From Caprella mutica (taxonomy: Eukaryota > Arthropoda > Malacostraca > Amphipoda > Caprellidae): a stretch of DNA of 64,000 nucleotides. Below, one piece after another: positions 12,201-25,400 of this stretch; within the stretch, counting starts at the first letter, position 1; the number at the start of each line of letters is the position of its first letter. The notes under the pieces were generated by a model. That model saw only the letters and a list, made by a program, of their open reading frames with translations, ran no database searches and was not told where the DNA came from. The stretch covers positions 186,001-250,000 of the forward strand of contig CANNZV010000322.1 of the NCBI GenBank assembly GCA_947561585.1, given 5' to 3'. Made by a program: the position numbers and the translations under genes.

Positions 12201-14362
12201 ATGAATCTCATAACACATTTTAAATATTTAATGTCCCTATACTATAAATATTCTTTACTTAGCTTGTCTTACAATTTTAACTCATGAAATTAAGGGACGA
12301 AATAATCAAATATTCCAATTCTCAAAATTAGTGCAATGCTATTTCAGTAGTCAAATATCCTAGTTTATAATTACGATACCTAAAGTACTGTTAAAAATCA
12401 CCTTCAATACTTTTTAAATTATCCAGTCATTTTTATTTTGATTGGAGGTGCTTAATACATTTTTTAATATCATTTGATATGATTAATTTTTTCAATTAGG
12501 TTCCAGTATTGTTATGTTAGTGCGGCATAAAATATGCATAGTTTTGCATTCATTAGTGTTAGTTGTAACAGTGAGTATTTACTACCAGTCACAGAGTAAC
12601 TACAGTAACAAGTTAGAAAAATCCTCTGGCTGTAAAACCTGTTTCCAAATTCCTATTGTGCGGAGATAAATGTGGTGGAGATGAGCCATTCAAATGACTG
12701 TGTTTTTCTCGTCAATTCAAAGAGTTCATTCAAGAGGACATACGGCAATCGAAACATCAATGAGCAAACGGTGCAACCATAGGGTTGGTGTTGCGTCATG
12801 GTTCAATGGAGCAAAAAGTGACTCTAGTGATGCAAACACCAATAGATTCTATTTGATAAAATGAATCCACTACTAAAATGGCAATCACTACTAATGAATA
12901 ATAATAATATCATTTTTGTTCCTAAGAACATATAACTTTTTCGAACATAACTAGTAATGTTTCTAAATAAAAATGAAAGCGCTAGAGTAGTAATACTTTT
13001 CTATATCTTTTGTGTAGTTTAATTAAAAAGTATATTTTTAATTTTTCAAATAGATTATAAGTTATTATGTTTGAAATTAAATCTAACATGAATTCTATTT
13101 TATTGCACGTGAACTGATGTTTTTTACCCGTCATCAATTATGATGCAAATACGTACTTGTGTGAAATTCGATAAAACCTGTCCTGCATTCATCACAAACA
13201 CACCATTCTATTTTTACCAGGAAGGTAGAAAGGTTACAACATGAAAGGAAAGGTCGAACAGAAAAAGCTTACATAGTGTGCTCCAAGGTCCAAAGAACTG
13301 AAAGATCTAACGGTTTTCGTCCTCTTGATTCTTGGCCAAAGTGAGGTTTGCTAAAAGGTACATCATTAAAGGGATTTATTGAACATATCAGTAAACAGCT
13401 TTCGTATTCCGGAACAACACAAAAGTTTGGATTGGAACATATTGACCAGAAAGGTTGAGCTAATCCCTGCACCAACAGTCCTTTTACATCTCCTTAATGT
13501 TACGAAAGCAATAAGCCGGTGAAAGAACTACAAATCTAATTATCCGGTAGTACTTTCTAAATCCACGACCATCCTAGCAAATCCATTGAAGGTTGTTTTT
13601 AATACAAACTGATTACTTAACCTTTTCCATTCTAAGAGTCTGACGGTTTTACCTGCTTCCAGGCCGAGCAACAAATGCAAGTTTGCCAACACACTGCCTT
13701 AGAAAGACACAATTCGGTTGCTTTACCTGCCGTCAGAAATCTTTTGAGCTGTCTTGGCACGAGCTTCCAGAGGAGACATTATCTTTGTGATCATTTGACG
13801 GATGAAAAGACCTGCCACTGTCCCCACTGCCTATCTCTGTGTCCGGTGTGCTAAAGTAATATATCAGCTAGCAAATGCAGTGGTGACAATGCAGACCAAT
13901 GCTATTGACACTTATTATATACCATTGTTACTAAATCCTTTGTCATCAACAATAATATGTAGAAAGATTCCTTTCAAAATAACATGATCTCTATAGCAAG
14001 AATTGTATATTATAGTTTATCATATATATTGAAAATTTTGCGCAAAAATAACATTATGGTTAATGGCCATGTATGTCTTCTATGAAATATCGAAAATGAT
14101 ATTTGTAACTTATAACGAGGTTTGTGACATTTAGTCCCAATATTCCACTTTAAATTAAAAATTAAACTTGACAATAATTTCAATAGAGATATTAAATTGG
14201 AAAATGTTATTACAAGCAAACAATTTTGACAATAATTTCAATAGAGATTAAATTAATTAAATACACATTATTAAATACACTCATAGAACAACTTTTATTA
14301 TATTTTATTTTATATATTTTATTTTTTATTATATTAAGCCTATTGATAACATTGCCATTAAA
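9245..14362. other. intergenic, no gene recognised
   Basis: Mostly AT-rich. A G-rich tract lies at about 10,327-10,342. Somewhat more balanced composition occurs at 9,470-9,860 (with GGTACTTG direct repeats near 9,730-9,770) and at 13,200-13,860, which may be old mobile-element remnants. Open frames of 60-90 codons here show no known motifs. Confidence 0.45.
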
Positions 14363-14364
14363 TA

Positions 14365-14521
14365 CAGGGTTTGCCTGAAAGGATGCCCATTAAATATCTT
14401 TAATAACTCCAAACCTAATTATGTACAACACAGAAAATTTAGATTTGTGAGTTTTACTAAAAATCATTATTCACCCAAGTAACATTTATACTTTAGGGGG
14501 CATCTCTTCTGGCTCACCCTG
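14365..14521. mobile_element. 157-bp MITE, Tc1/mariner-type (TA target duplication)
   Basis: The left end CAGGGTTTGCCTGAAAGGAT and the reverse complement of the right end (CAGGGTGAGCCAGAAGAGAT) are imperfect terminal inverted repeats, both followed by GCCC. TA dinucleotides flank both ends (14363-14364 and 14522-14523), as for IS630/Tc1/mariner insertions. No coding capacity. Confidence 0.75.
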
Positions 14522-14781
14522 TACAAGTTATTTCAGTAATCTGCAGTGACTACTATATTATGTGTATAGTATATAGTTAGAGATAAGAAACTTATACCTG
14601 GTAATGATCAGCCAAAAAATGTTACCTATATGATTGTTCGTACATACGCAAACTATTATATCAAAGTCAAAAATATATGTTAAATATAACAATTTACCCA
14701 GAAATAATAAAAAATTCAACACTAACTGTCCATCAATATGTAACAAAATGAAATTAATATTAGAAAAAGTTTATCACAAAT

Positions 14782-14854
14782 TGCCTTCAGAGAGAATCGA
14801 ACTCCCGACCTCTGGTTTACTAGACCAGCGCTCTAACCCCTGAGCTATGAAGGC
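14782..14854 (-). tRNA. tRNA-Thr (anticodon AGT)
   Basis: The minus strand folds as a complete intronless cloverleaf. The acceptor stem is GCCTTCA/TGAAGGC and the discriminator is A, as expected for threonine. The D stem is GCTC/GAGC, the anticodon stem CTGGT/ACCAG with loop CTAGTAA (anticodon AGT, wobble A read as inosine), and the T stem GGGAG/CTCTC with loop TTCGATT. Internal promoter boxes are TAGCTCAGGGG (A) and GTTCGATTC (B). A TTTTT pol III terminator lies at 14768-14764, 14 bases past the 3' end. Confidence 0.96.
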
Positions 14855-14855
14855 T

Positions 14856-15558
14856 GTTACTGGTGCCTAAAGTGTACTAAACCTGTTCTTAAATGACTTT
14901 AAAGGCTATACCCATGACTGGAAGCGTGCTGTACTGCGTAAATAATAACTAGAAGATTAATTGAGTTGATTTACCTACCACAATTGATTATGCTCCGTCA
15001 ATATGCTTTAAATTGTATAAATATACTGAAGTTTATCTTGAAAAAACAATGAAATTGTACAATGTACATGTATAGATATAATATAAGCCTAATATAAATA
15101 TAATATAAAGTATACTCATATAACATAGTTGAGAATATTTATTCTTATGTCTGTAGCAGATTTACTTGTTTTTGCTCACATTTACTAGATATTTTTAACT
15201 TGTATCAAATTATCCAAAATAGGGAATTGTCTAAATGTAGGTACGAGTTGATATAATTGAATTATAAATTAATTGATTTCAAGTTTATTATTTACAACAT
15301 CACATGTTTTATTAGAGTAACAATTCTAGAAGCTGTAATTAGAGTAAAAAGGTGTCAACTAATTTGTCCAGAGGGTGGACTAACCATTTGTCTCCAGAAA
15401 TTCGAATGATAATATCCGATTTAAACATTTCATTAACAAAATTCATATTTTTTACCCAAGAAGACCTCTCTACAATCACAAAACATAAACACCTACATTT
15501 TCTTCTTATAAGTGGCATCTGTAGATAAATATATTAATTTTGGTTGCATATACATGTT
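14856..15558. other. intergenic, nothing recognised
   Basis: AT-rich stretch between the tRNA gene and the next inverted-repeat element; no open frame or structured RNA is supported. Confidence 0.5.
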
Positions 15559-16111
15559 CCGCGCAATTTGCCGACTTGCACAATCTCGAGAATGCGTTGC
15601 GCGTTTTTAAATCCTTAATGCCATGTGTTTGATAATACCTTCCTTTTATTAATTATGAAACATCAATAAATGTGTATTAGGGGGCGTGTCGCCTCCGAAA
15701 CCCTCCGTCAGTCACGTCGTTAAACAATCATGAAATGTGCAGTACAACAAACTAGCGGATACAACAAACTACATAACGGCCATTTATGTTGAGAGTTACA
15801 AAATAATCTTCCTTTATATACAAATATTTTTTGTGAAGATTACTTTGAAAAACTCAATATAGATTATAAGAAATAAATGACGATTATTTTGAAAATCCAA
15901 CATAAATGACCGTAATGTAGTTTGTTTTACTGCACACTTCATGGTCGTTTAATGACCCCGGAAAGGGGTTAGAGGGCTCGTCCTGGATACACATATTTTG
16001 GAGTTCAATTTGATAACATATGAAATGAAGGTATTAACGCACGTTCTGCATTAAGGGGTTAAAAAAGTGCAGCGCATTCTCAAGATTGTGCAAACCGGCA
16101 AATTGTGCGAC
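15559..16111. mobile_element. MITE-like element with about 65-bp terminal inverted repeats
   Basis: The left arm begins GCGCAATTTGCCGACTTGCA at about 15,561. The right arm (to about 16,110) is its imperfect reverse complement, ending CCGGCAAATTGTGC. Both arms also share AGAATGCG and a CCTTAATGC tract. An inner inverted pair includes CATTTATGTTGAGAG-type and GTGCAGTAAAACAAACTAC-type tracts. The segment GGGGCGTGTCGCC...AACAATCATGAA...ACAACAAACTAGCGGATACA recurs at 37,096-37,240 and, degenerate, near 25,460-25,545. Exact ends and target duplication are unresolved. Confidence 0.6.
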
Positions 16112-19100
16112 ACATATATAAATATAGATTGAGTAAATATTCTTCTTCAACGTATATGAATGGAATCATAATTATTCAGTTGCAAACCTGTTGCTTCTAA
16201 CTATGATATACAGCAGGGGTTGAATAAATTAGGAAACACGTTGCACTCTTCCGTGGAATTCAGAAAATATTTTGCGCAGCTCCAAACCAACAGTTTCTGT
16301 GGAAATAAAGGATCTGCAGTTGTATGTCACCTTTTTAAATCGATTAGATATATTCTTTTATATAGAAATGGAGCTTTTTTAGTTTGATGTCGATTTATTT
16401 TATTCTGACTGCTTACTACACTGAATGGACAAGGTTCAATTACCTAACAGTAAACGAATTCTTCATGTGAGAAATATATTATTTATAATTGACGTACATT
16501 TCTTTTTATTCCTACTTTTGGAGTGCCTAAATCTTTCACACTGTAATCCAAAACATTATTTCTAAATGTTTAAAAAAACTTTAATAACTTTCTATAATAT
16601 TGGACTGACTTGAAATCACATGGTTTTAAAGCAATATCAAGATTTTACTTAATAATATATATATTAATTAAACCTCATAGAAAGAAACACAAGACGAGGG
16701 TTGGTGATCACTTTAATTATGTTCATGTCGCCATCTTAACTTCTGTCGACAGTCGATCCACCTGTTAGGAAACTTTTCATTCAGGTAAGGCCTGATAGTT
16801 CTTGACTATTGAGTTGGGGTCTTCATCTTGCAAAATGAAATATTTCAGCTATCATATTGTCATTTTACTTTTAGTTGCTTTATTGACTTATATTTTGTAT
16901 TGAAATATGCGTATTGCGTGTTTCAGAATAATCAATTATTATAATCATTTTAGTTCTAGATTTTGTTGAGATTTTAATGAACCTAGACTGCAAAACTAGA
17001 TCATTCAGCGGAAGAAAAGTTATTTTACAGTATAAAATCAGATAGAACAAATATCCTGTAACATCAGAAAAGTTATAAAACATTTTTATGACTGAACGAT
17101 ATCTTATGCACTGAGATTATTCGTGAGCTGCAGCTAGAAATACATTCCAGAATCTAGAATGTTGTACACAGGCTGCATGGGGATTCTTTAGAAACAGATC
17201 TAAAAAGCTCTACTAAGTCTATAAGTCATAATAAGACTCCATGCGATGGTTTCATATTTCTACTTCACGTAACCAAGCAGACAACGGATTACGGTGTCAC
17301 ACGGGCGTGACCGGAAATTTTGCCGTAAGAAAATTCGAGGTACGAAATTTCGCCGTAAGGAATTTTCGCTGTAAGAATTTATTTTAACTCTAGACTTCAG
17401 AAACCTCAGTCACATTAGCTAGCTACCAATAATACTCGTCCGATTAAGCCGAGATTTTGACATAAGGTGTAAAATGCTCCAAATCTTTGAAGTTGCTCGA
17501 GTAAATTTTTCATTTTGAGGCCCCCTCCCCCGTAAAACTTGTTTTTTCACCACCCTCCCCACAAAAAGTCAATAGACTCAATGGGGGTTGGCCAGGAGGG
17601 ACCCAGGGTCCCCCCTGGTTACGATGAAGCCATCTACCACAAATGAGAGGCTATTACACAACAACATAAAAACAAAAAAAGTTCCCCCACCTCCATTAAT
17701 CGCACCCCAGACCCACTTCCAGCTGCCACAGCGAACTGAAATTTTCTGTACGCTTTCTTCACTGTTTTCTAGCGAACTACAGTAAAAAAAAAGTGGGTAA
17801 AAGTTGCAAAAACCACCATAATTTCCCCTTAAGTGATCAACCACATTAATTGTTAGAGTCTTTTTTCAACCCCAGTTACCAAGAAGGCTTTCCAATAGTT
17901 TAACAACAAACAATTTCATGCAATAGTACCTGTGCATATTTTTCCATTTTTTCTTAAACCTAATTTTCACGATATCAGCAAACTTGTTCAACCAAATGCA
18001 ATTACAAGATCAACTTGTGTTATGTTTCATTGTCCATCAAATAAAATTGACTTGTCCTTATTCATTTTCTCTATGTTCATCATTTTTTATAACGCTAAAG
18101 AATATTAAAGAGTAGCGCTATGGTTTTATGCTCTACAGCTACTAGATCTTAAATTTTGTATTAGGTAGACTCGCTGGCTTCATTTACTATCACCTCTTCA
18201 TTTTCCTCTTCCATCCGTGAGTGCAGGCACCGGAGTTTCTGTCCCGTTTCGTCACATTCGTGGTTAAGTGACTGCATTCACAGAGTAGCTTTTCTGCATT
18301 CATGAGCATTGTCACCGACGGTGGTATTGACTTTGTTCACAAAGCCACTTTCCTTTCTGACTGCTTCTTCCAGTCTCATATACTTAATTTCCTTTTGACG
18401 TCAGCGACATGGCCTTTGATTCCGAATTAAAATAAAATTGAAATCAGACTAAAGGCACTATTCATATATAAATAGTCTTCTTTCTCTTTTTATGAAAGTA
18501 TTATTGTTACAAGTCAAGAGTCCTGTTAACCGGTTATAAGTATCTTTGGTAACGGGAGTTGGAGAAGGACCCTAGCAATTATTGTGGTGATCACTTTATT
18601 TGTCTGGGGCTGCTAAGCAGAGAGTTGAAAGCAATTTTGCGGCGAAAATTCCCAATACCACTCACAGGGGAGCCACTCTTCGATACATGTTGGCTTCGTT
18701 CGCCTCATATTTTGGAGTTTGATACTGTACAAAATTTTGACAAAAACCTTCTTGAAGTTCCGCTCCCGGAACATGAAAAGAATAATACATAAGTCTATAG
18801 TACATAATAAAAACTAAAAGTGATGAACTTAATTAAATTAATCTTAATCAGGTTAGTAGTTTTGATAGTCTGGTTAAGCTAATCTTAGATTTATTGTGTA
18901 TAACCTACAGGCATAGGTATTATAAAAAGTATAAGATTAACTTGTGGGAAAGCACCTCTTTTCCGCCATGTTACATTACATAGCAATTTCAATGCATCTG
19001 AAGAAAGATCTGTAGAGTAAGTTCTAAATCTAAAACCTCGTGATTAATTTGGTTTTAATTTGTTAATAGTAATTAAGCTGGTGATAATATGTCATTTACA

Positions 19101-20193
19101 TATTTTTTCATTAGATATATAATCAAACACCAATCAATATAGATCATTTTCGAAAGATATGCGATTTTTCATAATTATCGCCAATTCCGTGAGAGAATTC
19201 TTTTAGTCCCTTACCTATTCTTGTTAAACAGAAGAAAGTCTTTGCAGTGTCTGTCAAGATTAGTTTGTTTCATAATTTAAAGATCTAATTTATTACATTA
19301 TCCGATCAAAATTTTAATTTGAAATAAAAAAATGATATCTGATCATTAAATATTGCCGCATCTCTATTTCTATGCAACTTTCTCTAATTAGAGACATATT
19401 TTAATGTTTGTTCAACCGACAATCTCTAGAGTATCATCAAATATTTGATCTTTCTTCCTAAGGGAGCTTTTGCTTTTAAATAGAGCAGGCACATGACCAT
19501 GCACAAAGGTAACAAGCAGACAATACTACCAATGACAGAGAGCTCGAGGTGTGAGGCTAGCTGATGTTAGATCAGCTGGTAAGGTTGCACATTGAAATAT
19601 GTTGCAAATTGAGTGGAGACTTTATAGTGAAATTTTGAGGTCTCGGACGAGAATTGACACCCAAGACAACGGGTATTTTTTAATTTATCCGACTATAGAT
19701 TAATTTCCTGAAAACACCACTTGCATAATTGTTAAGTTTAGCTGATAGTATTTCCAGAATCCATAAAATTTATATTTCATAGAGGCAAAGAGTACTTTGA
19801 AGGATGCAATTCCACATTCTCTAGCGATGAGAATCCGAAAAATAAACTACCAATTGCTGGTTACAAAACTTTTGTAAAAAGTACATCACTACTGATATTG
19901 TCTAGCAGGGGCCATTCTTCATTTAGGGGACCATGAAGAACAAGTTGCAAGAGGCATCAATGAGTAATCCCACCAACTAATCTGTATCAATTTGGAGTTG
20001 TCGTATATTATCTTACAAGGTAAAGTATTGCGCAGGTTCGTATCAAAATTACAGTTTTGCTGTGGAAGATGCTGGCTGGTGTGACCCATTATAATTATTT
20101 TCGGAACTCACCCCTACTTAGAATAAAATGCTTTAACTCCGCTTTTTTTTTTTACTAAACTCGCTTTATTCAGCATTGTGAACACTTTTCATA
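16112..20193. other. intergenic, no supported gene
   Basis: AT-rich. Local oddities are the repeated GCCGTAAG motif at 17,320-17,375 and a C-rich patch at 17,518-17,720. A 77-codon open frame at 18,559-18,792 has no ATG at its start and no recognised domain. A tRNA-like box B fragment near 19,650 is too weak to call a SINE. Confidence 0.4.
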
Positions 20194-20195
20194 TA

Positions 20196-21072
20196 CAGTA
20201 TGGGCCACAAAAATGTTTCCGCTTTTTCATATACTTGTAAATCGTTAACCAATGGACGAAAAAACTGTATCTTGGTCGCATTTTCTCTGTCTCTTATTGT
20301 ACTATTAACAGGTAAAAACATTTTTGAACTGATAGACATAGTTAAGAACAGGTAAGCAAAAAGTGAGTGATTATTTTTGTCATTGCGCGAAGCTTATTCT
20401 TAGATCTAACTCGGCGATTTTACTTACTATCTGAATATTCATTCTTCGCTTGTTCATTGCATGGTTAAAACCCGCTTCACAATTTCATTTTTAATACCGC
20501 GGAAAAAATCTATTCTTAAAATGTGTTCACACATGCGTTTTTTTTATCGCTGAAGTAAAAATTTAATGTGATTTTTCCATCAAAGATATAAGAAACGCAA
20601 CTGTAAACACATTTTAAGAAGAGCTTTTTTTCCGCGGTGTTAAAAATGAAAGTGTGAAGCGGGCCTTAACCATGCAATGAACAAGCGAAGAATGAATAAT
20701 ATTCAGAGTGAAAACTTCAATGATATCAAAATGTCACTGAAGTTGTTCTATTTCAAAATAGTTTCCAAGGAAGAAGTGGAAACGCCCTGTATTATTATAT
20801 CTATCATTATAATTTTTTCCTTTTATTCACTGTATTTTAGTAAGTAAAATAGCAGAGTTAGATCTAAGAATAAGCTTCGAGCAATGACAAAAATAATCAC
20901 CCTCACTTTTTGCTTACCTGTTCTTAAACTATGTCTATCAGTTCAAAAAAAAATTTACCTGTTAATAGTAGAATAAGAAGCGGAGAAAAAGAGACCAAGA
21001 TACAGTTTTTCGTCCATTGGCTAACGATTTACAAGTATTTGAAAAACGGGAACATTTTTGTGGCCCATACTG
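20196..21072. mobile_element. 877-bp foldback element, Tc1/mariner-type ends
   Basis: Both ends read CAGTATGGGCCACAAAAATG inward and are flanked by TA (20194-20195 and 21073-21074), the usual Tc1/mariner target duplication. The inverted similarity continues far inward: the arms match at high identity for roughly 220 bases, through CTTATTCTTAGATCT, and resume to about 350 bases. The right arm carries a roughly 170-bp insertion. There is no transposase frame, so this is non-autonomous and would form a very long RNA hairpin if transcribed. Confidence 0.85.
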
Positions 21073-21132
21073 TATTTATGAGTAAGGTTTAATAGGGAAA
21101 AACGTGTTCTTCTTCAAAGTGAGTTTATATAA

Positions 21133-21720
21133 GGCCAGCCATACACTATGATATCCACCTGACAGGTACGCATAAACAGTCGCGCCTGTCAGGTGCACCT
21201 GCTAGTGAGACGCGGGAAAAACTAGCCTTTCAGGCAACCTGCCAACTGATATGATGATCATTCGATTAGTCCAGCCTAACAGGTGAGTAAAACTGATGTG
21301 TGAGTGGCGGATTCATCTGAACAGGTCTCAGTTATTACCTTCGAAAATGGACGAAGGTATGTTTTGGTCGGCATTTATTTATTATCTTTGTACACTGATT
21401 CATTCATGTGCAGAAAATTGTTTTAATCAGATGGTTCATGTCCCAATTCATTAAGAAGCTTAATATGGATAAATTTATTTATCCTTTACATCCATTCCTT
21501 CCACATTGTTTGAGTTTCTTCCTTCCTTTTTTACATTTCACAAACACTACCGATTATAAGGAGAGAGAATACAACTCATAATCGCGAGAATCCATGGTGA
21601 ACTGACAAACTTGACAGATACGCATGAAGAGTGAGTGTGCTTCTCAGGTAACAGGTGCACCTGCCAGACGTAACTATTCATGCGTACCTGTCAGGTGGAC
21701 ATGCTAGTGTATGGCCGGCC
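21133..21720. mobile_element. 588-bp MITE, PIF/Harbinger-like (TAA target duplication)
   Basis: The left end GGCCAGCCATACACTA and the reverse complement of the right end (GGCCGGCCATACACTA) form terminal inverted repeats. These extend through CCACCTGACAGGTACGCAT about 25 bases further in. TAA flanks both ends (21130-21132 and 21721-21723), matching the 3-bp duplications of PIF/Harbinger elements. CACCTG/CAGGTG motifs are repeated inside both arms. No coding frame. Confidence 0.75.
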
Positions 21721-22274
21721 TAAGAGCTGTTGATCGATTCCATATATCTTTAGAAAACCTAAATAAGTTAATTAGATCAATAACACGTTTTTCATTGCAT
21801 CCGTACACAAAACAAAGAACCATGGCAAAATTTCTTAAACACAATGAAATAACTATTTAAGTCACTGTATCTAATATATTGGCACATGGCAGTGTGTTCG
21901 TATTTGTTTATGCGTGGAAGAGTCAAGGCGTAGAATATCTTGGTAAGTTTTTGTACCTTGATGATGATAATCATACCATTCCCACTAGTGAATCCTTGCT
22001 GATAGATTGACTAACACAACTCATGAAGGAAACAATGAGCACTTAATTAAATTTGGAGTTTAGAATTGAATGAATATTAATATATTGTTAATTCAGCAAA
22101 TCCTAATTATCAGGTGTATTGAATATACATTTTGAAAGACCTCCAAATCAGTTGACCGTAGAATTTTGTTAGATTACACGGTGTAAGGAGAAAATGTCCA
22201 TAGAAGTAAGATTGTCGAGCAGGAAACAATTTCAAATAACTGTTGAATGTAAATTGCTATTTATCACTGATAAC

Positions 22275-23776
22275 TAGGGTTGTGACTTTGCATATCTTGC
22301 ATATTGGTGAAAAAATGCATATGCATATAAAAAAAGCATATGCAAATCTTGAAATGCATATGCAAATAAAAATTCCATATGCAAATAGAAAATGCATATG
22401 CATTTTTTATTTTGCATATGCATTTTCTATTTGCACATGGAATTTCTATTTTATATATACATATAAAAAGTGCTTATTAAAATAAATTGATTAACGATGT
22501 TCAAATGATAAACTTCTACATAAATAAATGATAAACATCAGGCGAATGAATAAGAGCTAGATATTTATTCTACTTCAAAAATTTTAATATTATAGAAATT
22601 AGGTTATAACGAGGTGGGAACTTGGTTGAACTCTGCTTCTAAATATTCCAGATAATTATCAGAGAGAACTTCAAAAACTTCTACAGAGCATAGAAATAAT
22701 GAAAATATATATTGCGTTCATAGATTCAACATTCTCAGTAATTTCAGCAACAATAGAGCAAATTGAGGCGTGAGGCAGGTCAATCTCACAAGTGATCACT
22801 AGGGTTGTGACAATATTCTTTATGAAAATTAGGCTTTTATGCTTTAAGCTTGATAAATAGGCTTTTATGCTTTATATATATGCATTTTATGCCTTAAAAA
22901 TATATTCTTTTATGCTTAAAATATGCTTTTTATGCGTTCAGGTTAGCGTTATATGCGTTCAGGTTAGCTTTATATGTTCTAATTTCTTTGAAATAAGGCC
23001 AGTTGTAATTGGGAGTTTTCATTGATGGTATATTTCGTTAATTAAACCAAAAACAAAATAAAAATAACTAATTTACTATCTAAATTTTTTTTTTTGGTGT
23101 AAATAAATGAAATATATATTACTATATAATATAGAATAGTTACACCTCTTTTTAATTTGTATAGAACTTTTCTAATCAAAGAAAACGTGGAGGAATAGGT
23201 TGACAAAGATAAAATTACTGAAAAAAACAATAAGTTAAGTGTTGGTTTTAAATTGTAATACCTCTGAATATATTCAATGTTTGACTAGATACTAGGTAAA
23301 CTAATAAAATATTTGTTAAATTATAAATAATATTATTTGAGGGGCCATTGTAGGATTTGCATGGTCAGAAGAACGGATAATTTTGATCTTTTTTAGTGGG
23401 TGACCGTTTAAAGATCATGCGCTGTACGAGCTTTACCTGTATAAAAGATACTTCATATTTATGACTTGTTAATGTACTTGGAAGCAGACTTTATAAGAAG
23501 TGTTTCAATATATAAAAATTGACAATTTAAAGATATTAACTTTCATTCTACATCTCAGTGTTTTATTATTTTTACAATTAATAAAAAAATATTTGGTGAA
23601 AAATACGTTTAATTTTTTTCAATTACAATTATTTTCTGCATATATTTTGTATACGCGTTTTATAAATGCATATATTTTGCATATGCATTTTATAAAACGC
23701 ATATTTCAAGCGAATATGCACTAAATTTTTATGTGCATACACTGCAAAATATGCAGTGCATATTGTCTCAACCCTA
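22275..23776. mobile_element. 1.5-kb non-autonomous hAT-like element
   Basis: The left end TAGGGTTGTGAC and the reverse complement of the right end (TAGGGTTGAGAC) form short inverted repeats. An exact 8-bp duplication CTGATAAC flanks the element (22267-22274 and 23777-23784), the length expected of hAT insertions. The subterminal regions are packed with GCATATGCA/ATTTGCATATG motifs in both orientations, plausible transposase-binding repeats. A second left-type end (TAGGGTTGTGACAATATTC) starts at 22,800, suggesting a nested or duplicated related element. No transposase frame is present. Confidence 0.8.
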
Positions 23777-23784
23777 CTGATAAC

Positions 23785-25000
23785 AGACATGTTAGCTCTT
23801 TACGATACCTATCTTCTAGGGTTACAATTTCTCAAGTGTTTTCAAGTTACCAAGCTGTAAATAACTTGTTACTACTTTGTCCTCTTATATTTTCGATACT
23901 TTCATTTACTTTTGAGTTTCTACAAAGTGAATTAATAATTTTCAATGTTTTAGCTACGGTTGCGACTATATTCTCTAAAAATATTCTTTTACGCTCCGAA
24001 ATTAATTTTATATTTTTAAAGGGTTAATTTATGAAAGCGTTGTAATTCGATTAATAAACATGTTAGAGAAGCTAGCAGTCTCCTTAAATCACATTTGGTT
24101 GCCAGTCTCAGGATTGTTCTATCTAGGAAAGAATATTTTCAAATAAAAGAATATATTTTCATAACGAGAATATATATTTTTTTCAAATTAGAAACAGCTA
24201 TAGCTAGCGACTTTATTTCATATTGCTCAATAATACATTTTTATGCTGAAGGCATATGGCCACAACCTTAGATATAGGATTTTGATCAAATTTGTTCGGT
24301 TACTAAATAATGTTAATGATCATTTTTCTTGATAAATTCAGTTTTAATGAACAGGATTCTGAATCATATAACGCTTCTTTACATGATTCATTGGTAACTT
24401 TCAACAAATTTTATGGTGACTTAATCATACAATTGTTTATAACTTAGGATAGTTCGATTTATCGGAAATGATAATAGGATAGTATATTATAAATTAATTT
24501 CTGCGATATGTAATGGTTTAGTTTTATGTAAAATTGTAAGGAATTGTGTGTGTTCTACTTAGATAGCTTTTAGCTGTGTATAATTTTGTACAAGTTATGT
24601 GGTAAAATTAATGTTCCAATTTTCAATTGTTAAGATGAAGATTTTGTACTAAATTTATATAAGTTACGCTTATAATGGCTTTAATCTTTATGGAGGTTTT
24701 TGAGACTGCCTGAGTAACGGCATCTATTGAGTTGAATTACCAATGGAAATTAATTAGGTAAATAAAAGAAGTTTGACACGACGAAGATGTATATTTATGA
24801 TTTATAAGAATACACCAAGAAATATCAGAGATGTATCTAATTACAATTCTTTTTAATATTGAACATCTAGTGTAAAGAATAAACACTCTGAATATATGCA
24901 TTTAGATAAATGATGATAATTGACTTGACTTGACCATCAAAGAACGTTCTAGCAATTAGGGTTAGCTAATGAGTGTCTATTACTAAAAAGAAATTATAAT
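23785..25000. other. intergenic with a stray hAT-like terminus
   Basis: Near 24,250-24,272 the sequence GGCATATGGCCACAACCTTA resembles, in reverse complement, the TAGGGTTGTGAC terminus of the neighbouring hAT-like element, so a related older copy may end here. Otherwise AT-rich with no gene seen. Confidence 0.35.
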
Positions 25001-25019
25001 CATTTAATTTAGGGCTAAT

Positions 25020-25400
25020 AGCAAATTTATTCATAACATCACAATACGGTGCAGATATTCAATATTTGTTCCCAAATCATGAACAAATATTAAGGGTTAG
25101 ATAAAAGCTTGATAGTTTAAGAAAGGTGAACATTATTACGCTCGGAAAGTGTAAACATTTTTCCAATAATTAAATCTATGAAACTACAATATATTCAATC
25201 ATTTGTACTTTAGAGAACAAATATATCAAAGTCGCTCGCTCATTTTGGTGACTAAAGTAGATTCGCATCTGGAAAAAAAGAAGATATTTTGGTCACATAT
25301 TCTAAAGAATTGAATGCGTGGCAGTTAGAAATTGAAAGGCTACCACCATTAAAAATAGTCTTAAAAATATGGTTTCTTGCGGATTAGTTTTTAAGGTTAC
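25020..25400 (-). other. duplicated 3' flank of SR gene A
   Basis: Sequence such as CATTTGTACTTTAGAGAACA and ACATCACAATACGGTGCA recurs, diverged, at 31,005-31,290 downstream of gene B. The tandem duplication therefore extends at least 0.4-0.8 kb past the stop codon and probably covers the 3' untranslated region. Confidence 0.55.

Noticed and set aside
18559..18792. 77-codon plus frame (contains LLSRELKAILRRKFPIPL)
   Set aside because: Starts at TTG directly after a stop, no splice context or family recognised. It might be a mobile-element scrap but I cannot support a gene.
19500..19680. Possible tRNA-derived SINE
   Set aside because: Only a weak box B-like GGTCTCGGACGAGAATTG is seen; no convincing box A or tail.
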